Positions 20,845-32,573 of a stretch of 64,000 nt of DNA are shown here, piece after piece. The position numbers were made by a program, and so were the translations under genes. The notes under the pieces were generated by a model. That model was not told the DNA's origin, made no database searches, and worked only from the letters and a program-made list of their open reading frames with translations. This DNA comes from Paramacrobiotus metropolitanus (taxonomy: Eukaryota; Tardigrada; Eutardigrada; Parachela; Macrobiotidae). The first letter of the stretch is position 1. Each line of letters begins with the position of its first letter. The DNA is taken from the NCBI RefSeq assembly GCF_019649055.1, contig NW_026570252.1, positions 1,219,028-1,283,027 on the forward strand, in the 5' to 3' direction.

Positions 20845-21399
20845 ATGGCCGAGCAGGAGGCGCAGAAAAACGGTTGTGTAAAGCTCGATGAAGCCGGCGA
20901 CATCTTTATCAGTGTGGACAAGCTGAACGAGCTGAAATTGGATCCCAAGATTACGCGCGCTTCCAAATATGCCAAATCTTTAATGAAGGCCATTATGGAC
21001 CATGAGAACCTTGCCATTGCGTACAATCACAAGCAGAAGGGTGTTGGTCTGGCTAAGGTGCTGGGAAAAAACAACTGGCTCGCATTCTGGAGTAAGTATA
21101 AAGCCTACACAAATATACATAAATCATAATAAAAAACTTGTCAACGTACACCACTTCATATTGTAACGAGTGTAAAAATTTGGCTGATTTCGCATTTATC
21201 AAACTGGAAATTCTGTTTAATTAACCGTGTACCGCTTTTTATAGATCACGTTAAATTACATCAGCGACGAATGATCAAAAAGGACCCGGCATCCCGATGG
21301 ACTGAGACCTTGGACGTGGAAAAGATCCAGGGAAAGCTGCGGAAAAGCTATAGCGACCGTATTCGCACTTTTGCGGAAATGGAGAGGCTGTTTTCTTAA
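20845..21399 (+). CDS. Hypothetical 133-aa protein, two exons, possibly BEN-like
   Basis: Exons 20845-21091 and 21245-21399 join in phase (donor A/GTAAGT, acceptor TTTATAG) to give 133 codons from a true ATG to TAA, with no defect. The sequence is charged and helical, with no signal peptide or membrane segment, so it is nuclear or cytosolic. The middle ('ASKYAKSLMKAIMDHENLA', then 'GVGLAKVLGKNNW') loosely recalls the helix arrangement of BEN domains, which bind DNA or chromatin proteins; this is a weak resemblance and the call is uncertain. The C terminus is basic ('QRRMIKKDP', 'KLRKSYSDRIRTF'). Clean splice sites and frame make it one of the better candidates for a live gene in the window. 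Confidence 0.7.
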
Positions 21400-22406
21400 G
21401 GTTTTAGACTTTCGAGTTTTGGACAAGTGTTTTTTACAAGATACAGCCGACTGCGACATTTCATTTAGTTTAATTTCATATATCATAATGTGCTGCGTGG
21501 TTTTATTTTCGCATTGCAGTGGAGCGGTTGTGTTCTTGTTTTGGAAGGGTGAATTATTTTTCTTTAACAGTGTACTTGTGTTCAGTATGCAGCGTTAATT
21601 TTGTTTCCGTTTAGGTTATTATTTGTCAGTTGTTTCATTATTGCTCTTGATTAACAAAATTCGAGCCAATTATATTTGCGCTGATACCGTTGCAACGTCC
21701 AAAATTGTGTAAAATAACATGATTCGCTACGTATACAGCATCCGATAAATATAAACATATATTCTAATTAATTCGCAGTAATTATTGGCAGTGACCTGAT
21801 ATACGAAACACACATTCCATCGTTAAAAAGTACATTTTTGCACCAGTACAAAAGATGTCCGAAAAGATAAAGTTGTCGTTGAGCGGACAAATTTGTGTCT
21901 TACAGGATAAAAACGTAACGATTTAAGGTCAAAACGTATCATTGAAAAAACACAAAAAAAACTTTAATAGGGTCTGTATAAGCTTTAATACGGCCACTTC
22001 ATACGCTATCGTACGAGGCCTATGTGTGTCCTAACCGCTATCGTACGGGGCCTATGTTTTTGTTTATGAAGCTGGCCTGTAGGTGGTAATTAACAATATT
22101 TTGTAAGAGCTAGATCAGCAGGTGTCAATACGTACTTCCATTTCGTTTCGCGCTATCAGTTTTTAACACATACTGCTAGCACGAAAACCGCTAAACGTAT
22201 CTACCTACAAAGTATCTACAAATAAAAATAATTAACTAACATCTACCAGCCCGTTCGTTTCGGAAACGAGAATATTCAGCACACGTAAGCTCGTACGCTA
22301 AAACATGAAGTTGTTTGTATTAAATCGTAAATGGGCTTAAAGTACGAAGCAATGCATTTGGTCATAGGCTAATAAGATAGTAAATTTTTAACTTTTAAAT
22401 TTTGTT
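21400..22406. other. Intergenic; one short tandem duplication
   Basis: No gene. A block of about 35 bp with CGCTATCGTACG(A/G)GGCCTATGT is duplicated in tandem at 21998-22055. The rest shows nothing. Confidence 0.4.
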
Positions 22407-22536
22407 TGGCCACGCCCTCCTGACCATGGCCGATGAAACTAATTTTTCAAGCATACCCCAGTGCACGTTGCTCTGTCATCCTGCATAATATGAAATTTTC
22501 CTGAGAGGGGGGCCGGTGACGCTGCCCTGGTTAGGT
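22407..22536 (+). repeat. Dispersed ~120-bp repeat, copy B
   Basis: Plus-strand member of the family at 18733-18850 and 43424-43553: TGGCCACGCCCTCCTGACCATGG at one end (22408-22430) and GAGAGGGGGGCCGGTGACGC at the other. It lies 60 bp from the foldback element but outside its target duplication, so it is independent of it. Confidence 0.6.
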
Positions 22537-22594
22537 TTTCAGTTAACTTCTGTGTTATTCAAAGAATTCGTGTTGCCCATGTTTCACTCATTCA

Positions 22595-23702
22595 TTAATT
22601 TTGGCCAATGTCAAAACGCCGGCAGAATTTCCTGCCGACCGAATTTTTGTGTGGTCAAAATGCCGGCCGAATTTCCTGCCGGCAGAATTTTGTGGGGTCA
22701 AAACACCAACCGAATTTCTTGTGGTCAAAACGCTGGCACAATTTTTCAACATTCTCAACTGTAAGTAAAAATACTAAAAAATGCTACCTGCCTCGAGGCA
22801 TACTTGCCACGCGGTGTATAACAAAGGTTTGGGACTCTGCACTTATACAATTACACAAGTATCTTCATTGGCACGATTTTAGTGTTCCTTTGACAGCGTG
22901 CCTAAAAACTCGCAAAAGAGAATGAAGAAGCCGCGCAAAGCAGATAAACAAGGTGTTAAAAATAGGTAGAAAACCAACTTAAAGCGATCCTCGCAAAAAG
23001 TAAAGGGTTGACACATTATGTACTTTATTCGTTTCGGAAGAGCTTCCATCGTCCGACAAATAAGCAAAATTAAAGGAGTATCCACTGCGCCTTCAAAAGC
23101 CAATCACCTAATCATAAGCCGGAAAAACTAACAAAACAACAAGTAAAACAAAAAAACATAAATGGTGTAAAATCAACGTTACGCCCGACGTCGCCCATTA
23201 AATTTTAGCGCGAAATTTTGCGACTGCGGCCGCCATCGAGATGATTTGCAAATTGTGCTGTGAACTGCGGTTTCGAAAGGAATCAGACTAGATCACACTT
23301 CGGTGTTACTGCCGCTGTGGCATTGTTGAACAACTTGTCCGTCTCTTTTGCGCGGCTTTTTCATTCTCTTCCGAGAGTTTCTATGCACGCTGTCTATGCA
23401 ACAGCACTAAAAGCGTGCCGATAACGGTCCTTATGTAAATGTAAGTGTTAAAGTGCCCAAATCTTTGTTATACACCGCGGCAAGTATACCTCGAGCCAGG
23501 TAATATTTTTCAGTATTTTTATTACAACTACTTGAAGTTGAAAATGTTGAAAAATTCTGCCGGCGTTTTGACCACAAGAAATTCGGCCGGCGTTTTGACC
23601 CCACAAAAATTCTGCCGGCAGGAAATTCGGCCGGCGTTTTGACCACACAAAAATTCGGCCGGCAGGAAATTCTGCCGGCGTTTTGGCACTGGCCTTAATT
23701 TT
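22595..23702. mobile_element. Foldback DNA element, 1092 bp, with 8-bp target duplication
   Basis: The element occupies 22603-23694 and is flanked by a perfect 8-bp direct repeat TTAATTTT (22595-22602 and 23695-23702). Its ends read GGCCAATGTCAAAACGCCGG and, inverted, GGCCAGTGCCAAAACGCCGG. The inverted repeats extend about 350 bp (to about 22950 and from about 23327). Their outer 170 bp consist of alternating copies of a unit such as GCCGGCGTTTTGACCACA with GGCCGAATTTCCTGCCGGC. The centre has no transposase. An 8-bp duplication fits hAT, P or Merlin elements; the GG start is closest to Merlin, but that is a guess. Confidence 0.85.
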
Positions 23703-24882
23703 CCGACGTTATGTTAAAATAATGCCCGACCCAGCTATCCAGTTACCACCAACGTCCTTTCCAATAACCTTCAAATTCTTGTTAATTAATTTTTATTTTA
23801 CTTCGTAAATTATCATGAACTTCTCAAATTATGGGCTAAAGTTTCGAACTGTTGGTCATGCTCTCAAATTATTTCCTTAATCATTTTGTAATTTGTCTGC
23901 TCTTATCGTTTGTTTTACGTGATCCACACATCGCACCGCAAACGGCTTAAGTTCATCGGAAGACAGAAAGATAATTTTTTTGGCGACCGGGTACAACAAT
24001 ACTCGTTTTGAAAAAATTATTTGTGTGAAAGCTCACAAAGCCCTGTATCCCGCAAAATTTCTTTCCCGCGTAAGAATATTTGAACATTTCACCTGTTCTT
24101 TTTTAAAAACACTTCTTTTCTAAAAAGAAAGAAATTTGCTGACATGGCACTTGCGCCAGATGAGCTATGCAGTCATGGTGGGTGAAATTTCGAAAAAATA
24201 CTAGTTTTTTATGATAATTTTTATCTCAAATTTTGTGAGTATTGTTGTTACAATTTTTCCTCCACGGCCGGCTGCAACACGGCATGTCCATTTACATGAC
24301 AAATGCTTGTAATAAATTTCCATTGCGGAGACGCCTTTTATCAGGATGATTTCTTAAGCTCTAATAAGGAATTCGTTTTTGAAAGCCCTATTTGGGGATT
24401 TTATCAAGTTTCCCCTTTCTAAGGCTAACACGGCTACTACAGCGTGTAGAAAGTCTCATTTTTTAAAAGCGAAAAAACAGGAAACAATTTCTCAACCAGA
24501 AATGTTAACGTAACATACATACAACGATCTACGCGACTGAATAATAGCAAATTTTGATTATTACGAAATACATAGGGAAATTGGAATCTTTTCTGTGGGT
24601 CTTCTAAATCCACCGCTCCGCTCATGATTTAAAAATAATTTATTAAGAACTGAAACCGTAGAATATGATCGGTTTAATTAAACTTTGGCATCGTAGAAAC
24701 GAAACTTACGAGCTGCTGATCAGACACTGGATGGATTCAGCCCATCTTGTCAACGACCATTTTGTTTATCCACATATCGCATCTTTATGACAATTTCAAA
24801 CATTTTTTAACTAACAGATAAATTGTCAAAGTTTTTATTTTATTATTATTTTCCGAAGGACGTAGCGCTGCATACGTTCACA

Positions 24883-24927
<45 letters not shown>

Positions 24928-25247
24928 GTAGGTATGGATCCATGTCGTGTGATATTGTAACTTGTAAGGTTGTAACTGAGGACAGACAGAACGTTTACTG
25001 AAAATAGAGAGAAATTTACTGTAAACTCAAGAGAGACAGAAATGCTGTAACTCAGGATGGGCAGAGATGCAGAGGCAGAGGTGGAGCATGTATGTGAACA
25101 GTGAAAGAACGCACTGAATGTCATCGTCAGTTAATCCAAAGTTTCAAGCACTAGTTTTCGTTTACCTTTCCATAAAACTTCCTAACCAACATCTCAGAAG
25201 ATAGAAAGAAAAATTTGACGCTTTTGATCTCTGATAAGTGTTTTTGT
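23703..25247. other. Intergenic; TA microsatellite
   Basis: No gene. A pure (TA)n run of about 39 bp at 24886-24924 is bracketed by ACAGGT and ACCTGT, so the region can form a cruciform. A lone CCCTATTTGGGGA at about 24385 resembles the motif of the left retroelement. Confidence 0.5.
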
Positions 25248-25347
25248 GAGAACCAAGAAAGTATTTCGTAGACATAGCATAGGGTGCAAGCACGGACCTA
25301 TGCTAAGTCTACGAGAAACCAAAACAAAACTAACTTCTTGGTTCTCC
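25248..25347. repeat. Imperfect inverted repeat (MITE-like hairpin)
   Basis: GAGAACCAAGAAAGT and CGTAGACATAGCATAGG on the left pair with CCTATGCTAAGTCTACG and CTTCTTGGTTCTC on the right, around a 13-base loop. One arm has a bulge of about 15 bases. No target duplication was seen. Confidence 0.6.
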
Positions 25348-25893
25348 ATAAAACCTACTTTCAAAATATCAAAAAATTCTAAAATTTTATTCTCTATTCT
25401 GAAACATTAACTGGGAAGGTTCGTTAAAGTGACAACGAAAAACTGATGCTGCAAGTTTTGGAGATAGTGGCAGTCGGAATCAGGTACCCAAAGTCGAGAC
25501 TACACGTATGCGCGTACGCGAGGTGGTTGCACAGTCACCGTCACTTGCACTTGCCGCAGACTATTTCGCTAAAATAGCCGTCCAGCTTGCACTCATGACT
25601 CAGGCAATCTTCCCAGTAAACTCCACAACAGAAGTTTTTTGCAGTTATTATGTAATAAAACCCGTCCTTCGGAACAGTCCCCACGGGGGGGACGCCCCGC
25701 TAGGGTTTTTATTTTATTTATCATGTACAGTTCATTATTAATGCTATTAATTTATCATTTCTCCAAATTTACTTCCGAATAGCTTTCTGAATTATTTTAT
25801 GCTTGAACTTCAATCCATATTCACAAATACTTCTCGTACAAGCAATTCTAAATGAATTGTTGATTCCCAATTAATCCGGCTCATTTGGTGCAG

Positions 25894-26732
25894 TGGATGA
25901 CATTGTGGCCGAGGCGAAGCGACATCACCGGCACGGTGACCGTATTACCCTTACGGCCCTTACTGCACCGAGCGATGCTGCTATGGACAGCCTGGTGTAC
26001 CGGCCGCGTATTGGAGGTTATGCCACCTTCCAGTGCAGAATGCCCCCCGGCATCGACGGCAACAGTGTGGCGTGGCGCCACCAGAATCGAACGATCTACA
26101 GAGGACACAAACCGGTAAACGACAACTCCGGGCAGCTGTACGAATTTCGCCGCGAATATGGATCGTCCATCTTGCGTGTCAATATTCTGGACGTTAGCGT
26201 CCGGTCCACCGGGACCGTGGAGTGTCTGGCCGCCCCCACCGGACAGTCAAGCAACCTTCGCGTCCTACGGCGCTTCATGCTGCTGCCGAAGATAACGCGC
26301 CGCCGTGACGTCTTCACAATGACCGACCCGCCCTCCCTGACAGCCACCGAGGGTCAGCGGGTCAGTGTGTCGTGCAGTGTGCGGTTGCCCGTCGCGGACG
26401 ACGTGTATGTCCGTCTGCGCAATTATATCATGTGGGGACATAACGAGCGTATCGTCTACGGCCCTTCCGATGCTCCATACAAATCCCTCATCCTCACCAC
26501 GGCAAACACCACGGGATGGTCGCGGGAAGTCAAGTACGACTTTGCGAAGCCCCCGAACAGAGCCGGGTGGTTTCTCAGGGATACTGTCATAATCTCGGCA
26601 GTCAGCCTGGCGGATATGGGAGAAATTCAATGCTACTTCCGCCCACACGAGACCGTCCACGAGTGGATCGAGCAAAAGACGAGACTGGATGTTATTGCCA
26701 AGCTGCCAAACTGGATGTTATTGCCAAGCTGA
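25894..26732 (+). CDS. Ig-like protein 1, terminal exon (two Ig domains)
   Basis: Encodes about 279 aa after an acceptor (GGTGCAG) in the same phase as exon 2 of the paralogue at 32574-33397. Two immunoglobulin-like domains are visible. The first has Cys in 'YATFQCRMPP', Trp in 'VAWRHQNR' and Cys in 'GTVECLA'; the second has 'VSVSCSVRLP', 'IMWGHNERIV' and 'GEIQCYFRP'. Each has the Cys-Trp-Cys pattern and an Asp/Ser-rich stretch before the second Cys. By analogy with the paralogue it should be secreted, but no signal-peptide exon was found upstream within the window. The last seven residues or so are altered by a 26-bp tandem duplication. Function unknown; Ig proteins of this kind usually act by extracellular binding. 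Confidence 0.75.
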
Positions 26733-28130
26733 ATAACACCCAGCTGCCAAATTAAACGAGGGATCATAGCGCACACTCCCGTATGCCGTAATATTTCTGG
26801 CATCAAAAATTCTCGAAATTCCAATTACGCAGTTCAAACTGCAGCAGATTTTGAGCATTAAAGTTTACGATTGCGTTACTGTGTATTCTTTTTCGTTCAA
26901 GTACAGTGCTTCGGATTAAATTAATGTGTTAATGTAGTTTGTGCTCAAACCTGACAGGTTTTAAAGGAAGAACGGGAAATCATATTTCTGTACGGGTACA
27001 AAATCCTGTTTTGTTGTGCGGGTCATCGTTCAGTTTCGCGCTTCAAGGTTTGTTTGATACAATCAATTCTTGGTCGGCAACTATTCGAACTCCGATTTAC
27101 AAAAAAGCTGAAGTTGTACATGTGATTATGCCGCTGCCGATTGTAGCTGCTTTTGGCTTATCGAACAGTTTTTCTTGTGTCTAGATATGTACGCTTTGTA
27201 GCACTTTAGTTAATATAAATTACAGTAGAATCGCGCCGTTTCTATTGATCGAGCTTCGGCACTATTAAGAAAAAGATCATAGTCAGCGCGGCCTCCTCAT
27301 AGTTTCGAGATTTCGCTAACCAACGCGTCGCTAACGAAACTTGCACCAACCGTGGTCCAGAACTAGCTTAAAAGATTTTTGTTTTCGGATTCGCCCTACC
27401 AAAATCGCACCGGCATGATGCCGTAACCGATTCAACCGTGCTTCAAGGTCACATTAAAAGAAAACCTTTGCTCGGAAATGTCTACTCTGTGGACATTAAA
27501 GTGTTAGCTCAATGGTAGGTATAATAATGTATGTGTACTAGAAAAAGTTTCGCCTTGACATGGTGTTTTCGAATGTTATCGAACGGTCTAAACGCAAGCT
27601 TACAAATTAGTGCATAACGTTTAATAACTAAAGTTCACTTTTTATAACATAAGTTGCAGTTATTGCTCATTGGCCAATTAATATATTTCTCGACGATAAG
27701 GGAATACTGGGCACAGAACATCGAAGTCTCGTCGTTTTGCATGAAAAATCGCAAAATGTCGAACAATACTGATAACACTGCAAGATTTATAATGATTATA
27801 TGAAATTATTTGACTTCGACCTGTATACGGTGTCACACGCGATGAATTTCATGTAATCGATAGCTCTGACGACTGGATAGTGGTGACGGTTTCATTCCCC
27901 AGGAATAGGCGGTTCTGCTACTTGACAATAAGTGTTCAGTGCAGGCCTGGATACTTTGAAGAAGAAAAAGTATTTTATGCAGAAAAATAAACATCTAGCA
28001 AACAAAATGCTAACAATTACAACGACCAGTAAACAGACGTCCTGTGCTGTACAGTACCAGTGTCAAGTGAACAAAAGTGTTGACGAATGGATTTTAAATT
28101 GCATCCGAATAAAAAAGCGAGAATTCAAAC
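26733..28130. other. Intergenic, 3' flank of Ig-like gene 1
   Basis: No gene or repeat recognised. The sequence is AT-rich with no long frame from an ATG. Confidence 0.4.
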
Positions 28131-28545
28131 TTGCCCTAGTGGCTCAGTAACCAAAGTACCACCATCTTTGTCAAGTGCAGCAATCCAACAGCGGCAAAAT
28201 GACAAAACGGCCGTTGCAGCTGTCCAGTGCAAAGGACAGCCACATAAGAACTGAGCCGCTATGTCAGAAAGCCAGCAAACGTCCACCCCTACTGCTTAGA
28301 GCGCAGAGCCCGCTGGGTAAGTAAGTGACCAAACTACCCACTGGACAGTAGTGGTAATTCGGCCATCACTCGCCTACTGCCTAGTGCCTACTGGGCCCTG
28401 GTTACAGGACAGCACTTGCTCAGTGAGCAGAGCCCGTTAGATTACGGAGCGACCAAATTACTACTGCTGTCCAGTGAACAGAGCTCGCTGGGTAAGTGAC
28501 CGAATTACCACCAGTATCCACTGGATACTATCCAGTGCATGCGTA
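28131..28545. repeat. Imperfect tandem repeats around GCAGAGCCCGCTGGGTAAGT
   Basis: Three spaced copies of CAGAGC(C/T)CG(C/T)T followed by a GGTAAGTGACC-AAATTAC-like tail (about 28308, 28433 and 28478), interleaved with several copies of CCAGTG and CACTGGA. Unit length is irregular (45-125 bp). The sequence is non-coding. Confidence 0.5.
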
Positions 28546-29709
28546 CTGTGAACTGCGAAATTTGATACCTGACAGACAGTATGATTTCGGGTTATTTTTG
28601 CTTCGACAACTTAATAAAGGCATGTGTAGAGGCAAATGAAATGCGTCCGCGTACTAGAAGATGATTAGGGTTTCCTAATAAAAATAAGACTTACGCCTTA
28701 GCGCTTTACCAGATTACGCTTAACGTAAAATACACATTAATGCCAAGCTAATAAATAATCGGAACCAGCTGTAAACCACACGAAATGCAAAGGCGGAGGC
28801 GAAGCTGTTTTTTTTGTAAATTGTAAATGATGACTGTTGTGTACGATAAGAATCATTATTCGTTCTGAATAGCGACGTATGTTTAATCGATAATCGCCGG
28901 CAGCAGGCCTACTGCTACCAGGAAAACATGCGGTGCTAATTATACGGCTCATACATATTTGGGCCTTTGGCTGATCCCAAATCCTTAGTAGTTAGTTTTA
29001 TTAGGCGACAGCCGCCATACAAGCCACATGTACCATAAAGTGTAAACGCGGACACAGTACTTGCATTGTACAGTGCAGGTACAATTTAAACGTAGAAGAA
29101 ACTACTCGGGTATGGAATCCTTATTTAGTTAAACTGCAGTCTACAAAGTGACGGTTCGCTTGCCACAGTAATTCATGAATCATCATCAGAAGTAAATTAC
29201 GAATTCGTATCTTACAGTACAAGTATGACTAATTTCCCACGAAATCAGTTGACGACTATGTCGGTAGCGTCAACAGTTAATAGTAAGAGTACTGTAGATC
29301 AGCAACCGCAGTTTACAACTTTACATGCAAGGCGCGTACGCAGCAGTGGTGGCACAGACCGAGCAAGGCAAGAGAACTATAAGTAGTAGATAGTGACTAG
29401 ATACTGAAATATTGCCGAGGACCGCTCTCTCAGCTGCAAAATTCTTCGACCTATTGGATCGGAAGATAGTCGTCTAATAACGGAAATTCAGTATTAACCT
29501 ACGATGAGAAATCAGATAGGCACGAGTGACCGAATACTTACGCCAGCGTGTCAGCGTAGAAATCCAGCGTAAAAGCGCGGCAAACGGTCCGTCCACCGGT
29601 AGAAAATTTAAACATGTTGCTCTCGGTACTCAAATCATATGTGACCCCGTTCCGAATTTCTTTACTGCGATATATTATGCCAGTAATATTATTTTTTTGC
29701 AATGCTTTG
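28546..29709. other. Intergenic, nothing recognised
   Basis: No coding, RNA or repeat signal that I can support. Confidence 0.35.
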
Positions 29710-30117
29710 TTACTGTTTCCGTCCAAAATCGTTAGAGCCACTCATGGCCTTCGGACTTGCAGGCAGTATACCAAAAACAGCTGCTGCATTTCCCCGGACT
29801 ACAGCTAAACTGAATCGTTGTCTTAAAAAGGCGGTAGACCGAGGCTCCCCGGTAACTTCACGGATCTTTCTGCCGACGAAACGGATCAGCTCGGCAAAAG
29901 GAGTTCCGAAAGTCCCGAACGTTTCGACTGCCAGTGGGTAAAACAGGTAGCCCAGACCTTCGATAAAATCGTATGTCCGACGCTTGCTTGCTTCAGCCAG
30001 TTGTGCTATACTTCCCGCTTTCTTCGAGCTGGCATACACGTGGGATACTGCCACCGTATCCCAGCATGTCGCGTCCCACACTTTTGAATTCTTGATTAAA
30101 GCCGGTTGCGTAAGCAC
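29710..30117 (-). pseudogene. Non-LTR retrotransposon C-terminal fragment 1
   Basis: Minus-strand frame carrying the block that follows RT in some animal LINE polyproteins: 'KRRTYDFIEGLGYLFYPLAV', then ETFGTFG, 'FLRQRFSLAVVRGNAAAV'. The usual form is a Pro/Ala-Val-Glu-Thr-hGly-xx-Gly box followed by FLxQRhSxAhQRGNA. Only the last 136 codons are left; RT itself is absent. It is a fragment, not a gene. Confidence 0.65.
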
Positions 30118-30449
30118 GCATCCGTGTACAGTGTACTGACGCCGTATGGCGTCTTGCTGGCTGAACAGCGTCTGCTGACGTTATGATCGAAGTCAGCCAT
30201 CATATCCGCGTTGTTTTCTCTGAGGTATCTAAAATCCCCTTTCTTACTTGGGGAAAAGTTAACTTTTAAAGAAAATTATATTATAGAATTTCTGAGAATT
30301 CTAATGATACCTAGCATGAACTGATCTGAGTGCCAGGTGGTCGGGTATGCCCCTTGTAACTAAGTACTCAAAACAACACAAATTCATAAGAATAACACTT
30401 CCTGAATGCTATCCTGATCGGGGATTGTACCCATCGCACATATAGCATT

Positions 30450-30697
30450 TCAGCGTTTAATTGGAACAGACAGCCGCTGCTTAAGAAACTCTTTCGCCCA
30501 CTTCTGGCCTGTGGCGGTTGCTATCCCGTTTCCAACCTTGTCAACGAGCATTTTCGCTCCGTCCCCCCATGGTCCGTAAATTTCAAACGCTGCCGCTGTT
30601 GAGGTTGTATCTTGGTAAAAGCCAGGCGTGTTTGCTCAGTCTGGCCCCTTCCGCCAGCTCGGCAGCAGCTCCAACGTTCAGAAAGGTGCGGTCGATA
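30450..30697 (-). pseudogene. Non-LTR retrotransposon C-terminal fragment 2
   Basis: The same family block as 29710-30117 on the same strand. 'FLNVGAAAELAEGARLSKHA' is followed, after a frameshift near 30595, by 'FEIYGPWGDGAKMLVD' and 'EFLKQRLSVPIKR' and a stop at 30450. The two fragments are paralogous pieces of related elements. Fragment 2 abuts the foldback-type array that starts near 30698. Confidence 0.65.
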
Positions 30698-31170
30698 TTT
30701 GCTGACCGACAGATAACTGACCGACAAACAACTGTTCGACAAATTGTCTGCCCGGCGATATGGACATCATAATTATTGTGAAACTATTTTGTTGACAGAC
30801 AGCTTGCTTATCGGTCTTTTCTCTAGGTTTCTTAGCTTTTTAGGTGTTCTCGTTCGTTTGCTTAGCTTGCCGTAGGTTCTTAAGTTTTTTGTTTGTTTTC
30901 TTGTGCTTCTCATATTGGTTGTCTTCTTACATTTTCTTTTACGGTACTTTCTTAGATTTCTTAGATTTTTTTCGTGTTTTCTTATGTTTTAGTGAGTTAG
31001 CAGATAGTCGTCAGCAAATTGTCGGGGTTCAGCAAACTGTCGTTCAGAAACTTGTCGATCATCGTGTTGTCGTTCAACAAACTGTCCGGTAAACATTTTT
31101 TAGGTCAGCAAAAAGTCGTGAGCAAGTTGTCGGTCAGCAAGAAAGCGGTCAGCAAATCGTTGGTGTGCCT
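30698..31170. mobile_element. Foldback element relic with GTCGGTCAGCAA arrays
   Basis: Short arrays of the ~16-bp unit GCAA(A/G)TTGTCGGTCA occur in opposite orientation at 30698-30800 (TGACCGACA sense) and 31005-31170 (TGTCGGTCA sense), around a T-rich centre with a repeated TTCTTAGATTT. The right end reads GGTGTGCC, the exact complement of the GGCACACC terminus of the complete element at 54527-55921. The left end and a target duplication are not recognisable, so this copy is damaged. Confidence 0.65.
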
Positions 31171-31357
31171 TAAAAGCATTACTAGAGCCAGTAATATGTC
31201 GCGAACAGCAAGCTTAAACATGCAAGCAAAACTGACCCTTTGCATGATAAAGGGCGCGGCATCCTTCTTTCTTTTCTGGTTCTGCACGAGGTTGGTTAAA
31301 AGCCTCGGCACTGGTTAGCTTGCTGTTCGCGACATTACTGACTCTAGTAATGCTTTT
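31171..31357. mobile_element. 187-bp MITE with TTAA ends
   Basis: Arms 31171-31216 and 31312-31357 are inverted repeats (TTAAAAGCATTACTAGAG at the left end, then GTCGCGAACAGCAAGCTT), separated by about 95 bp. TTAA lies at both termini, compatible with a TTAA target duplication as in piggyBac or Kolobok elements. It directly adjoins the foldback relic. Confidence 0.65.
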
Positions 31358-32573
31358 AATGTTGATCCTCTTTTCGATACTATACAGTACTGTGTTATTC
31401 CACAGAACGCACTAGTCGCATGCATCTTACAACGTCAAAACCTGGTTCGCAATTCGCTTGGCAAGCTGGGCATGTCTCATTACTGTAACTGCACAGTTTC
31501 TTATTCCGTTTTCTTAAAATTCGTTGTCAAAAAAGATACCGACATCATGACACAAACTGAACTAAAACAGCTAAATTATGGTTAATAACTTAATATTATA
31601 CAACGAGAAACAGGTGCGGCTTCGCCTCCGCGTTTCTTGTGATCCACGGCCCGAATCAACTAATGCCTCGGTTAGTCGTCCACGTAGCGAGGATCACTTA
31701 AAAGTTAAAAGTGGCGGCGCCTAAGTCACTCACTCATTCAGTTAGCGATTTTTGCTCTTTGGACAGTAAATAGTAGCTCATTAACTCACTCACTTAATCA
31801 GCGAATGTGCTCGACGGTGGACGGTCGAGGTAGATCGGACACTCACTCAGTCAATTAGCGATTTGCTTAATGGACAATAGTGGTAACTCGGTAACTCACT
31901 CATAATAATGGAGCTCCTAGCTTTTAGCAATTGTTTAGAAGACCGGTCCAACCAAAATCGAACAGCCCGATAAACTTATACTTACGTGTGACACATTGTC
32001 GGTATGGTTAACACCTACCATTATTTTATAAATGTGCCGAAAACAACATTCGATAGGTTAACTTGCGATTGTTAAATTTTGTGGTGATGTACGAAATTAA
32101 GTTCAATTTATTCCGTTCAATTTGCGTGTCTATTACTGTACAGAGGAGTATTGCGTATTGCATCCAGGCAAAACTTTTTTAAATTTCAAGGTAAACCTAA
32201 AACGGGGTTGGATCGTTTGAGGCATCGAGCCGGCACGATTCTGATCAGACGTATTCAAAACAAAAGTCATGTGACGCAGTTCTGGACCACGGCCGATCTC
32301 ACTGGGGTATCAGATTTTTTTAAAAGTTTTCGGATAGAGAGATCTCCAGACTGTGGGGAGGCCGCGTAATATTGATCTTTTTCTGAATAATAAAGCGGGA
32401 ATTATTTTAATTAATTTCTGCCATTATGTAATCAAAAAAGCCCATGACGATTATACAAGAAAGGTCATCTCCGCCAGGAAAGCGGGCATCGCGTTTAGTT
32501 TTTGGTTAGATTTCTATAGATCATTGAGGGTAACAGCAGAATGATCCCCTTCCGGATCTTGCCCAATGAAACT
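31358..32573. other. Intergenic with ~65-bp imperfect tandem repeat
   Basis: At 31720-31910 three imperfect copies share CACTCACTC, then CAGTTAGCGATTT and a GGACA(A/G)TA segment. The remainder shows no gene; a frame at 32151-32369 has no recognisable domain. Confidence 0.4.

Noticed and set aside
24886-24924. (TA)n run as a functional element
   Set aside because: Ordinary microsatellite; noted only because its flanks are complementary.
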